Positions 9,670 to 26,800 of a DNA stretch of 64,000 nt are shown one piece after another (position 1 is the stretch's first letter; each line of letters opens with the position of its first letter). Under the pieces are notes generated by a model. It was not told where the DNA came from. It searched no databases and was given only the letters and a program-made list of their open reading frames with translations. Made by a program: the position numbers and the translations under genes. The DNA lies in assembly GCF_900089605.1 (NCBI RefSeq), contig NZ_LT594324.1:1922001-1986000 (forward strand), in the 5' to 3' direction. Origin of the DNA: Micromonospora narathiwatensis. Its GTDB lineage: Bacteria > Actinomycetota > Actinomycetes > Mycobacteriales > Micromonosporaceae.

Positions 9670-12468
9670 ATGGACCTTGTCGAACGTGGACCGGAGCTGG
9701 CCGCGCTGACGGACGTGCTGGCCGCCTCGTCGGCGGGTAGGGGTGGGGCCGTCCTGGTCAGCGGCGGCATCGGCTGCGGCAAGTCGGAACTGCTCGACGC
9801 CGTACGGAGCCGGGCCGAGCAGGACGGCTTCGTGGTGCTCGCCGCGGTGGGCTGCTGGGCCGAGCGGGAGTCGCCGGGCGGCGTCCTCGGGCAGCTGCTC
9901 CGCTACGCCGAGGCGCCATGGGCGTCGCCCGGCCGGATCGCCGAGCTGCTGGACGGGCTCGGTGCCGGCGGACCCGTACCGGAGGCGGAGCCGCAGACCC
10001 TCGACGCGGCCACCAGCGCGGCGCTGCACCACCTCTGCACCGAGGTGCTCCAGGCGGCCGAACGGGTCCCGGTGCTCATCTGCGTCGACGACGTGCAGTT
10101 CACCGACGCGGTGTCCCAACACTGGCTGATCCAGCTTCTCGGCCGGCTGCGCAGCGCCCGGGTGGCGCTCGTCGTGGCCGAGTGCGTGCTGTCCCGGCCG
10201 ACCAGCCCGCGGCTGCGCGCGGAGCTGCTGCGGCTGCCGAACTACCGCCGGCTCCCGTTGCACCGGCTGTCCCCGGCCGGCGTGGGCGCGGTGCTGCACC
10301 GGCATCTGGACCCGGACACGGCCGTCGCACTGGCCGCCGAGGTCCACCAGGTCAGCGCCGGCAATCCGCTGCTGGTCCGGGCGCTCGTCGAGGACCAGCG
10401 CGCCGCCGACCGGCCGCCGGCCGTCGGCTCCCGGCTGCGGGTGGGCGAGGCGTACGGCGATGCGGTGCTCAGCTGCGTGCTCCGCGGCCGCCCGGTGTTG
10501 ATGCGGCTGGCCCAGGCGCTCGCAGTGCTCGACGAGGGCACCGACACCGCGCCGCTGGCGGTCCGGCTGCTCGACGACGAGGAGCCCGCCACGGTCCGGG
10601 GCGGCCTGGACGCGCTGGACGCCGCGGGCCTGCTCGACCGGGGAGCGTTGCGGCATCCGACCGCGGCGTCCGCGCTGCGCGCCACCGTGCCGGCGCACGA
10701 CCGGACCAGGCTGCACCGGCGCGCGGCCGAGCTGCTCTACGCCGACGGCGCGCCGCCGACCCGGGTAGCCCGCCACCTGGTCGCCTCCGAGCGGGGGCTG
10801 CCCGCCTGGGCGTTGCCGGTGCTGCGGTCCGCCGCCGAGCGGCACCTGGTGGAGAACCGGGCCGCGGACGCGTACGCCTGTGTCGAGGTGGCGCTGCGGA
10901 TCTGCGACGACGACAGTCTGCGCGTACCGCTCAAGGCCCTGCTGACCAGCGCGGCCTGGCTGCTGAACCCGTCGATGAGCGCCCGGCACCTCGGGGAGCT
11001 GGCCGACGCGCTGCGGGAGGGGCGGCTCGGCGACCGGCACGCGTTGATGCTGGCCAAGTACCTGCTCTGGCACGGCCGCTTCGACGAGGCGGCGGAGGCG
11101 ATCGAGCGGATCGTCGCCCGGGGCGAGGAGAGCGACCCGGCCGGCTCGGCCGAGCTGCGCGCGACCCGCGAGATCCTCGCCGCGTCGTACCCGGCCCTGG
11201 TGTCCGGCCGGCTCCGCCCGCAGGAGCGGTCGACCGCCCGGCCCACCCGCGACCCTCGGGTACGCAGCGCCGCGGCGCTGTCGTCCCTGCTTACCGGGGG
11301 CGACGAGGACGAGGCGGTGGCCGATGCCGAGGCGTGCATGCGGGCCATGCGGCTGACCAAGAAGACGCAGGAAGCGTTGATGTGCGCGGTGGCCACCCTC
11401 CAGTTCGCCGACCGGCTGCCCGCCGCGGCGAGCTGGTGCGACCACTGGCTGGCCGAGGCGCGGGCCTGGCAGGTGCCGCTCTGGGAGGCCGAGTTCGCCT
11501 CCATGCGGGCCAGCATCGCGCTGCGCCAGGGCAACCCGCTGCTGGCCCGGCAGCTCGCCGAGGCGGCGCTGAAGCAGGTGCCCCTGGAGAGCTGGGGGGT
11601 GTGCATCGGCGGGCCGTTGGCCAACCTGGTGCAGGCCGCCACCGACACCGGTGACCACGAGGCGGCGTCGACGTACCTGGAGATGCCGGTGCCGGAGGGC
11701 ATGTTCAAGAGCCGGTTCGGCCTGTACTACCTGCACGCCCGGGGCCGGTTCCAGATGGAGAACGGCCGCCCGCACGCCGCGCTCAACGATCTCGTCACCT
11801 GCGGGCAGCTGATGACCGCCTGGGGCTTCGACCGGCCGGCGCTGGTGCCGTGGCGGGCCGAGGCGGCCCAGGCGTACCTGCTCGCCGGCGACGTGGCGCG
11901 GGCCCGGACCCTCGCCCGCGAGCAGTTGGCCCTGGTCGGCGCGCGGCCGTCGCGGACCCGGGGGATGTCGCTGCGGGTGCTGGCCGCGGTCAGCCCGCCC
12001 GGGGAGCGGGCCGATCTGCTCACCGAGGCCGTCGAGGTGCTGCGCGGCTGCGGTGACCAGGCGCAGCTCGCCCAGGCGCTCGGCGACCTCGGTTGCCTGC
12101 ACTACCAGGCCGGCCGTCCGGCCCGGGCCCGGCCGCTGGTCGAGACCGCGGCCCGGCTGGCCCGGGCGTGCGGGGCCCGGCCGATCCTGCGCCGGCTGCC
12201 GCTGGAGGCGGGACCGCCCCGCCCCGAACCCGCCGACCCGGCCGAGCAGGTCAGCCGGGTCGCCGCGCTGTCGCTGCTGTCCGGGGCGGAACGTCGGGTC
12301 GCGGCGCTCGCCGCGCGCGGCCACACCAACCGGGAGATCTCCCGCCGGCTGTGCATCACGGTCAGCACGGTGGAGCAGCACCTGACCCGCACGTTCCGCA
12401 AGCTCGGCGTCAAGACCCGGGCGGACCTGCCCGAAGAGATCGTGCTGGACATGGCGGTGGCGGGTTGA
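9670..12468 (+). CDS. LuxR-family (LAL-type) ATPase regulator
   Basis: About 932 residues. The N-terminal AAA/STAND ATPase has Walker A SGGIGCGKSEL (~31-41) and ICVDDVQ as Walker B near residue 140. A long TPR-like helical middle follows. The C-terminal LuxR-type helix-turn-helix (LSGAERRVAALAARGHTNRE, then CITVSTVEQHLTRTFRKLGV) lies at ~870-920. LAL regulators activate polyketide clusters in response to ATP and ligands. GTG 9667 and ATG 9670 are adjacent; the AGGAGGAG at 9657-9664 fits the ATG slightly better. The gene follows the antiporter by nine bases. Confidence 0.9.
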   Translation: MDLVERGPELAALTDVLAASSAGRGGAVLVSGGIGCGKSELLDAVRSRAEQDGFVVLAAVGCWAERESPGGVLGQLLRYAEAPWASPGRIAELLDGLGAGGPVPEAEPQTLDAATSAALHHLCTEVLQAAERVPVLICVDDVQFTDAVSQHWLIQLLGRLRSARVALVVAECVLSRPTSPRLRAELLRLPNYRRLPLHRLSPAGVGAVLHRHLDPDTAVALAAEVHQVSAGNPLLVRALVEDQRAADRPPAVGSRLRVGEAYGDAVLSCVLRGRPVLMRLAQALAVLDEGTDTAPLAVRLLDDEEPATVRGGLDALDAAGLLDRGALRHPTAASALRATVPAHDRTRLHRRAAELLYADGAPPTRVARHLVASERGLPAWALPVLRSAAERHLVENRAADAYACVEVALRICDDDSLRVPLKALLTSAAWLLNPSMSARHLGELADALREGRLGDRHALMLAKYLLWHGRFDEAAEAIERIVARGEESDPAGSAELRATREILAASYPALVSGRLRPQERSTARPTRDPRVRSAAALSSLLTGGDEDEAVADAEACMRAMRLTKKTQEALMCAVATLQFADRLPAAASWCDHWLAEARAWQVPLWEAEFASMRASIALRQGNPLLARQLAEAALKQVPLESWGVCIGGPLANLVQAATDTGDHEAASTYLEMPVPEGMFKSRFGLYYLHARGRFQMENGRPHAALNDLVTCGQLMTAWGFDRPALVPWRAEAAQAYLLAGDVARARTLAREQLALVGARPSRTRGMSLRVLAAVSPPGERADLLTEAVEVLRGCGDQAQLAQALGDLGCLHYQAGRPARARPLVETAARLARACGARPILRRLPLEAGPPRPEPADPAEQVSRVAALSLLSGAERRVAALAARGHTNREISRRLCITVSTVEQHLTRTFRKLGVKTRADLPEEIVLDMAVAG

Positions 12469-12526
12469 CGCCCGCCGGTCGCCGGGCCCCCGCACACCGT
12501 TTCCCGACGAGAAGGAGGTGAGAAGA

Positions 12527-14188
12527 TTGCCGCTCGACAGCTCCGGCGCGGGGCGCGACGACCGGTACGACGTGGCGATCCTCGGCAGTGGTATCGCTGG
12601 CGGCATGCTCGGTGCGGTGCTGGCCCGCAACGGCGTCAAGGTGCTGCTGCTGGACGCCGGCACCCATCCACGGTTCGCGATCGGGGAGTCCACCATCCCG
12701 TTCACGTCCGGGATGACCCGGATCATCGCCGACCGGTACGGCGTACCGGAGATCAAGCCGCTGTCCAGCTTCCGTGGCGTGCAGAAGCACGTGTCGCGCA
12801 ACTGTGGCCGCAAGCAGAACTTCGGCTTCGTCTACCACCGCGAGGGCTCCCCGCAGGACCCGAAGCAGGTCAACCAGTTGGTCGTCCCGTCCATGCTGCG
12901 TACCGAGTCGCACCTGTTCCGGCAGGACGTGGACATGTACCTGTTCCAGGTCGCGGTCAAGTACGGCGCGCACACCCGGCTGAACACCCGGATCGTGGAC
13001 GTCGAGATCGACCCGGACGAGGGCGCGGTGCTGCGTTCGGACCGGGGCGAGGAGTTCCGGGCGAGTTACGTGGTCGACGCCGGCGGGTTCCGCTCGCCGC
13101 TGGCCGACAAGTTCGAACTGCGCGAGGTGCCCACCCGGGCCCGGACCCACTCGCGCAGCGTCTTCACCCACCTCATCGGCGTGCGTCCGTACGACCGGTC
13201 GCCGGCCGCCGCGCGCGGCCACGACCAGCCGAACCCGTGGCACCACGGCACCCTGCACCACGTCTTCGACGGCGGGTGGATGTGGGTGATCCCGTTCGAC
13301 AACCACCCCGACTCGCTCAACCCGCTGGTGAGCGTCGGCCTGACCCTCGACCCCCGGGTGCATCCCAAGACCGACCTGCCCCCGGCCGAGGAGTTCCGGC
13401 AGTTCCTGAACCGCTTCCCGGACATCGCCTGGCAGTTCGAGGACGCCAAGCCGGTGCGTCCGTGGGTCTCCACGGGACGGCTCCAGTACTCGGCCAAGCA
13501 GATCGTGGGGGAGCGGTTCTGCCTGACCTCGCACGCGGCCGGTTTCATCGACCCGCTCTACTCGCGCGGCATGACGAACACCCTCGAACTGATCAACATC
13601 ATGGCCTGGCGGCTGATCGCCGCCGCCCGGGACGGCAACTGGGCCATCGAGCGGTTCGAGTACCTGGAGACGCTCCAGCAGGGGCTGTTCGACTTCCACG
13701 ACGACATCGTCTACAGCTCGTTCGTCGCGTTCCGCGACTACGATTTGTGGAATGCGGTGAACCGCACCTGGCAGCTCGGCACCATGCTTGGGAATGTTGT
13801 CATCGAGGATGCCTACTTCCGCTATTCCCGTAGCGGCGACGACAAGGTCTTCCTCGCCCTGGAGGACAGCCGGCACCCGGGCTCGCCGTTCCCGGTCAGC
13901 GAGAAGTTCAGCGAGTTGGGCGCCACCACCCGGCAGACCTGCCAGGCGGTGGAGGCCGGCACCCTCTCCGCCAAGGACGGGGCCGCACGGATCTTCGCCA
14001 AGATCGCCTCGGCCGACTATCTGCCCCCGTCGTTCGGCTTCGGCAACCCGGAGAACCGCTGCTTCAGCGCCTCCCCGTCGAAGATGGCGCGTAACGCGGT
14101 GTGGAGCCGGAGCAAGGCTCCGAAGGAGATCGGCGGCATGATGACCCGGGCCACGGCCGGCCTGGTCAGGATGCGGCTGCGCCCCTGA
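12527..14188 (+). CDS. FAD-dependent halogenase 2 (tryptophan-halogenase superfamily)
   Basis: 553 residues from a TTG start. It has FAD motif GSGIAGGMLG, flavin-strap GESTIPF, a candidate catalytic Lys87 in RGVQKH, and the halogenase signature WMWVIP near residue 250. It is longer than halogenase 1 and resembles the group that modifies orsellinate-like or other aryl polyketide units; substrate assignment is inference. The extra C-terminal ~150 residues end in a basic tail. The only good ribosome-binding site, AAGGAGGT at 12512-12519, lies seven bases before TTG 12527 and overlaps the alternative GTG at 12518, so TTG is the better start. A hairpin follows the stop. Confidence 0.87.
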   Translation: MPLDSSGAGRDDRYDVAILGSGIAGGMLGAVLARNGVKVLLLDAGTHPRFAIGESTIPFTSGMTRIIADRYGVPEIKPLSSFRGVQKHVSRNCGRKQNFGFVYHREGSPQDPKQVNQLVVPSMLRTESHLFRQDVDMYLFQVAVKYGAHTRLNTRIVDVEIDPDEGAVLRSDRGEEFRASYVVDAGGFRSPLADKFELREVPTRARTHSRSVFTHLIGVRPYDRSPAAARGHDQPNPWHHGTLHHVFDGGWMWVIPFDNHPDSLNPLVSVGLTLDPRVHPKTDLPPAEEFRQFLNRFPDIAWQFEDAKPVRPWVSTGRLQYSAKQIVGERFCLTSHAAGFIDPLYSRGMTNTLELINIMAWRLIAAARDGNWAIERFEYLETLQQGLFDFHDDIVYSSFVAFRDYDLWNAVNRTWQLGTMLGNVVIEDAYFRYSRSGDDKVFLALEDSRHPGSPFPVSEKFSELGATTRQTCQAVEAGTLSAKDGAARIFAKIASADYLPPSFGFGNPENRCFSASPSKMARNAVWSRSKAPKEIGGMMTRATAGLVRMRLRP

Positions 14189-14207
14189 CCGCACCCCCGC
14201 CCGGCGC

Positions 14208-14243
14208 GGCGGCGGCCCCGGTGTTTCCGCCGGGACCGCCGCC
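14208..14243 (+). terminator. hairpin terminator after halogenase 2
   Basis: Two 14-base arms (GGCGGCGGCCCCGG and CCGGGACCGCCGCC) pair with one mismatch around an eight-base loop, 20 bases after the halogenase stop. It separates the tailoring/regulatory genes from the PKS operon. Confidence 0.55.
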
Positions 14244-14488
14244 GACGTGTGTACGGGCTCCGTCCACATTGGTCTTTATCGTTGTCTGCGGCTGGTCGCG
14301 ATAGGGGTTGGCCTCGGGTACGGACGGGTCGAATCGGGGTTACCGCCCATTCGCCGCCCGCGTAGATTCTGGTGACGGCGACAATTCAGCCGCCCCGTGG
14401 AATACCCACAGCCTCGGCGACGAACGGTCGATCCCACGCAGCAATTTCTGCATCTTCCGCCGTGGTCCCGTCGACGAAAAGGCAGTGA
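14244..14488. promoter_or_regulatory. probable promoter region of the PKS operon
   Basis: About 245 bases between the terminator and the PKS start, with several AT-richer patches (around 14270-14285 and 14355-14395). It must hold the promoter for a transcript of nearly 20 kb, but no clear consensus hexamers or symmetric operator can be assigned by eye. Confidence 0.35.
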
Positions 14489-20764
<6,276 letters not shown>

Positions 20765-20802
20765 TGTCCGCGTCACCGCACCCGCCGCGAGGAACCGAGG
20801 TC

Positions 20803-23800
20803 ATGGACGACACCGACAACGCCGCAGCCAAGCGGCAGGACGCCCAGCTCAAGCGGGCCCTGGCCACCATCCGTACGCTCCGCCGCCGACTGGACGAGCA
20901 GGGCGGCGACCAGCCCGTCGCCATCGTCGGGGTCGGTCTGCGGCTGCCGGGCGGGATCGACGGTGCCGAGGCGTACTGGGACGCCCTGGCCGCCGGCCGT
21001 GACCTGGTCGGCCCGATGCCGTCGCGGCGGCAGGGGCCGTTCGCCGCCGAATGGGCGGACCTGCCGCAACGCGGCGGTTTCCTCGACGAGGTGCTGGACT
21101 TCGACGCCGACTTCTTCGGCATCAGCCCCCGGGAGGCCCGCGCGCTCGACCCGCAGCACCGGCTGCTGCTGGAGGTCGCCTGGGAGGCGCTGGAGAACGC
21201 CGCGTCGCCGGCGGACCAGCTCGCCGGCCGGCCCGTCGGGCTGTACGTCGGCATCACCGGTCAGGACTACCGGGACTGGTTGCCCGGCGAGCCGGACGCC
21301 TACTGGGCCACCGGCAACGGGCACTGCTTCGCGGCCGGCCGGCTCGCGTACAGCCTGGGGTTGACCGGCCCGGCCATGGCCATCGACACGGCCTGCTCCT
21401 CGTCCCTGGTCGCGGTGCATCTCGCCGTGCAGGCGCTGCGTCGGGGCGAGTGCGAGGTGGCGATCGCCGGCGGGGTCAACCTGATCATGTCGCCCCGGTC
21501 GACCCGGCTGGTCGTGCAGACCCGGTCGCTGGCCCCGGACGGGCTGTGCAAGGCGTTCGACGCCCGGGCCAACGGCTTCACCCGGGGCGAGGGCGCCGGT
21601 GCGCTGGTGCTCAAGCCCCTCGCGCGCGCGGTCCGTGACGGCGACCGGATCCACGCGGTCATCCGCGGTTCGGCGGTGAACCAGGACGGCCGGTCCAGCG
21701 GGTTCACCGCGCCGAACGTGCTCTCCCAGGTGGCCCTCATCGAGCAGGCGCTCGCCGGGGCCGGGGCCGGGCCCGCCGACGTCGGCTACGTGGAGGCGCA
21801 CGGCACCGGCACCGCGCTCGGCGACCCGATCGAGATGGAGGCGCTGGCCACGGTGCTCGGCCGGCGCAACGGGGGCGCCCCGCTGGCGGTCGGCTCGGTG
21901 AAGACCAACCTGGGCCACCTGGAGGCCGCTGCCGGGGTGGCCGGGCTGGTCAAGGCGGTGCTCTGCGTGCAGCACCGGCAGGTGCCGCCGGTGGTGCACC
22001 TGCGTACCCTCAACCCCCGCATCGACCTCGGCGGCACGGGGATCGTGGTGCCGGACCGGCTCGTCGACTGGGCCGACGGCGCCGGGCGGCTGGCCGGGGT
22101 GAGCTCGTTCGGGATGAGCGGCACCAACGCCCACCTGCTGCTCGGCCCGGTCGAGCCGGACGAGCTGGCCGAGCGGCCGACACCACCGGCCGGTCCGGTC
22201 GCCGGCTTCGTCGTCTCCGCCCGTACGCCGGTGGCGCTGCGGGCGCTGGCCGCCGCGTACGCGCAGCGGGTGCTGCGGCTGCCGGCGGCGGACTTCCCGG
22301 CGTTCGCCGCCACCGCCAACACCGGTCGCAGCCGGCTGCCGGTCGCCGCCTGGGTCGCCGCCGCCGATCCGGCCGCCGCGTACGCCGCCCTCACCGCGTT
22401 GGCCTCCGGCGCCCCGCCGGTCGAGGTCGATCCCGCCGTGCTGGTCGCGGCGGCCGACCGGCGGGCCGTGCTGGACCTGCCCACGTATCCCTGGCAACGC
22501 CAGCGGCACGCCCCGGAACGGCCCGCCACCGGCGAGCCCGACCGTCCGACGCCCGCCGGGCACACCCACGAGGTGGTCTGGGTCGAGCTGGACCGGCCGT
22601 CCGCCGCCGACCACGCCGGCCCGCTGATTCTCGCCGGCGACGACGCGCCGCTGCTCGCCGACCTGGCGTCCGCCGCGGCGGCCCGGGGCCGGTCCGGCAC
22701 GCTGCTCAGCCCGGACCCGGTCGCCGTACCGGCCGGCTGGCGGACGACGCCGCTGCCGGCCGACGCCGAGGGCTGGGCGCGGTTCTGGGCCGGGCGGCCG
22801 GACGGACCGGCCGAGACCCTGGTGCTCGTCCCCGCCGCGCATCCCGTCCTCGACCACGCCGCGCCGCGGCACGAGGTGGCGCCGACCGCCGGACGTGACG
22901 CCGCCGGTCCGGCCGGCGCTGCCGCCGAGCCGTCCGACGCCGGGTATGGCGCCGCCGGTCCGGCCGGGGCCGGGCCCGAAGCCACCGACCCGGCCGGGGC
23001 CGGGCCCGAAGCAGCCGAGCCGTCCGACGTCGGCCGTGCGGCCGAGGACCCGAGCGATCCGGTACGCCGCGCGGCGGACGCCGTCGCGGCGGTGACCACG
23101 GCGGTGGCGGCGGTGGCCGTCGCCGGCCGCCGGGCGGTCGTGCTCACCCGGGGCGCCCGCCGAACCGGGCCGGCGGACGAGGTGCCGGCGACCACGCACG
23201 GGCCGCTGCACGGCCTGGCGCCGGTGCTGGGGCTGGAGTTCGGCGCGGCGTTCGGCGGGGTGGTGGACCTGCCGTGGCGGCCGGCCCCCGCTGACCTCGA
23301 CCCGGCGTTGGACCTGCTCGCCGCACCGGCCGGGCCGGTCCTGGAGGACCTGGTCGCGGTGCGGGCGGGGCGGATCCTGGCCGCCCGGTTACGCGACGCG
23401 GGCGCGACGCCGGGACGGCTGCCGGTTCGCGCGGACGCGACCTATCTGGTCACCGGGGCGCTCGGCGCGGTCGGCCGGGAACTCGTGGCCGACCTGGTCC
23501 GGCGGGGCGCCCGCCGGCTGCTGCTGGTCGGCCGGCGCGCCGAGTCCGAGCTGGACGCCGGCGCCCGGGAACTGTTGGTCCGGCTGCGCGACGACGGCAT
23601 CGGAGTGGGGTACGTCGGCGGCGGGTGCGACACCGCCGACTCCCGGGGTCAGGTGGCCGCCGCGTTGCGCGGTATGCCGCCGCTGGGCGGGGTGCTGCAC
23701 GCCGCCGGCACCATCGAACGGGTGCCCGCCGCCGAACTCGACAGTGGGCGGGTCGCCGCCGCGCTGCGCGCCAAGGTGGGCGGTGCCTGGTGGCTGCACG

Positions 23801-26800
23801 AGCTGACCCGGGACCTGCCGCTGGACTTCTTCATCCTGGTCTCCTCGGTCTCCGCGCTCTGGGGCACCGAGGGCTACGCCGCGTACGCCGCCGCGAACGG
23901 CGGCCTGGACGCGCTGGCCGCGTACCGGCGCGCGTGCGGGCTGCCGGCGGTCAGCATCGCGTACGGGCCGTGGGCGGTGTCCGGGATGGCCGACGGCGAG
24001 TCCCGGGAGCGGTTCGCCCGGATCGGGGTGGGCGCGCTGGATCCGGCCACCGGGTGCGCGGTGCTGCGGGACGAGGTACCCGCCCCGGAGGGCTACCTGG
24101 TGGCCTGCCCGCTCGACCGGCAACGGCTGGACAGTGTGCTGGGCGGGTTGCGTCCGCGCGGCCTGTTCGCCTCCGCGCCGGCCGGCGCGTCCACCGCTGT
24201 CGCCGTGGCGTCCACCGTCGTCACCGTCGCGTCCACCGCCGTCGGCGTCGCCTCCGGGGCGGAGCGGGAGCCGTCCGTGGCGGCGGAGCTGTTCGCGCTG
24301 CCGGTGGGCGCCCGCCCGGCCGCGGCGCGCGGGCACGTGGCGCGGCTGCTGGCCGCACAGCTCGGGCACCCGGAGGGCCACGTCATCCGCGAGGACGAAG
24401 GCTTCTTCGACCTCGGGCTCGACTCCATCATGGCGGTGGACCTGGCCCGGCGGCTCGCCGAGGCGTTCGAGGTCCCGCTACAGGTCGCCGACGTGTTCGA
24501 CCATCCGACCGTCCACCAGTTCGCGGCGCACCTGCTGGCCCTGCGCGACGGCCCGACGAACGGCACCGCGCCGGCCGTGGCGGTGGGTGCCGGGGCGGCG
24601 GATCACGCCCGGGGCCACGCCGTCGATCCGACGCTCAACGGCGGACCGGCCGCCACCGAGGCCACCGCGGCGCTGTCCATCGAGGCCGCCGATCACGGCG
24701 TCGCGGCCACCCCGATCGCCGTCGCCCCGCAGGGCGGGGAGCAGCCGGCCCCGGTCGCCGCGGTGGCGTCCCCGGCCGAGCCGGCGGCGATCGTCGGGAT
24801 GGCCGGTCGTTTCCCCGGCGCGGACACGGTGGAGGAGCTGTGGGAGCTGCTGCGCTCGGGCCGGGACGCGGTGGACGCCGTGCCCCCGCACCGCTGGAGC
24901 CATCGGACCTTCCACGCCGCCGGCCCGGACACCGGCCCGCGGATCACCACCGACCAGGGCGGTTTCCTGCGCGACGTGGCCCGCTTCGACGCCGCGTTCT
25001 TCGGCATCCCCACCCGGGAGGCGGAGAACCTCGACCCGCAGCAGCGGCTGTTGCTGGAGTGCGCCTGGCACGCCCTGGAGGACGCCGGCATCGACCCGAG
25101 CGGGCTGGCCGGAACCCGTACCGGTGTCTTCGTCGGGGTGAGCAACGGCGACTACGCAAGGGTGCTGGCCGGCGCCGGGGTGGACCGGCTCGACGCGTAC
25201 TACAGCACCGGCACCGCCCTCAACGCGGTCGCCGGCCGGCTGGCGTACGTGCTGGGCCTGGCGGGGCCGGCGCTCGCCGTGGACACCGCCTGCTCGTCGT
25301 CCCTGGTCGCCCTGCACCTCGCGGTCCGGGCGCTGCGCGCGGGAGAGGTCGACGCGGCCATCGTCGGCGGGGTCAACGTCATCGTCGACCCGCTGGCCTC
25401 GGTGGCGGTGAGCCGGGCGCACATGCTCTCCCCGGACGGCCGGTGCCGGACCTTCTCCGCCGACGCCAACGGGTTCGTCCGGGCCGAGGGGTGCGGCGTC
25501 GTCGTCCTCAAACGACTCGCCGACGCCGACCGGGACGGCGACGCCGTCCTCGCGGTGGTCCGGGGCAGCGCGGTCAACCAGGACGGCAGCTCCTCCGGGC
25601 TGACCGCGCCGAACGGCCGCGCGCAGGAGCAGGTGATCACCGCCGCGCTCACCGACGCGGGGGTGGCCGGCGCGGCGGTGGACTTCCTGGAGGCGCACGG
25701 CACCGGCACCTCCCTCGGCGACCCGGTCGAGGTGGGCGCGGCCTGGCGGGTGCTGGGTCCGGGCCGGTCACCGGACCGGCCGCTGCACCTCGGCTCGGTC
25801 AAGAGCAACATCGGCCACTGCGAGTCGGCCGCCGGCATGGCCTCGGTGATCAAGACCGTGCTCGCCCTGCGGCACGGCCGCATCCCCGCCAACCTGCACT
25901 TCACCGCGCCCAACCCGCACATCGACTGGACGGGGATGGACGTGCGGGTGGTGGCCGACGAGCTGCCCTGGCCGCGTACCGACCGGATCCGGCTGGCCGG
26001 CGTGTCGGGCTTCGGGTTCACCGGCACCAACGCCCACGTCCTGCTCGCCGACCCGGAACCGGCCACGACCCGCCACCGGCACGTCGACCCGGCGGACGGG
26101 ACGGCCCCGGGCGGCGTCCCGCTGCTCGTCCCGCTGTCCGCACCGGACCCGGACGGGCTGCGGCGACTGGTCGACCGCTGGCGGGACCGGGTCGCGGCCT
26201 GCCCCGAGGCTGACCTGCCCGCCCTGGCGGCACTGGCCGGATCCGGCCGCGCCCACCTGCCGTACCGGGTGGCCCTGTCCGGCCGCGACCGGGCCCGACT
26301 CGTGGCCGTGGCCGAACCGCCGGCCGACCCGGTGGCGGCGTCCCGGCCGCCCCGGATCGCGTTCCTCTTCTCCGGGCAGGGCAGCCAGTTCTTCGGCATG
26401 GGACGCGAACTGTACGAGACCGAGCCGGTGTTCCGGGCGGTCTTCGACGAATGCGACCGGCGGCTCGCGCCCGCCCTCGGCCGTTCACTGGCCGAGCTGG
26501 TGTTCCACGGCGACGACCGGACCGCGATCAACGACACCCGGGTCACCCAACCGGCCCTGGTCACCCTTGAGGTGGCGCTGGCCGAACTCTGGCGCTCCTG
26601 GGGCGTGACCCCCGCCGTGGTGATGGGCCACAGCGTGGGCGAGATCGCCGCGGCCATCGTGGCCGGGGTGCTGGACCTGCCCGCCGGCCTCGACCTGATC
26701 GCCGAACGGGCTCGGCTGATGCAGGCCACCCGGCCGGGCGCGATGCTCGCCGTGACCGCCACCGAGCAGCAGGTCCGTGACCTGCTCGCCGGGACCGCCC

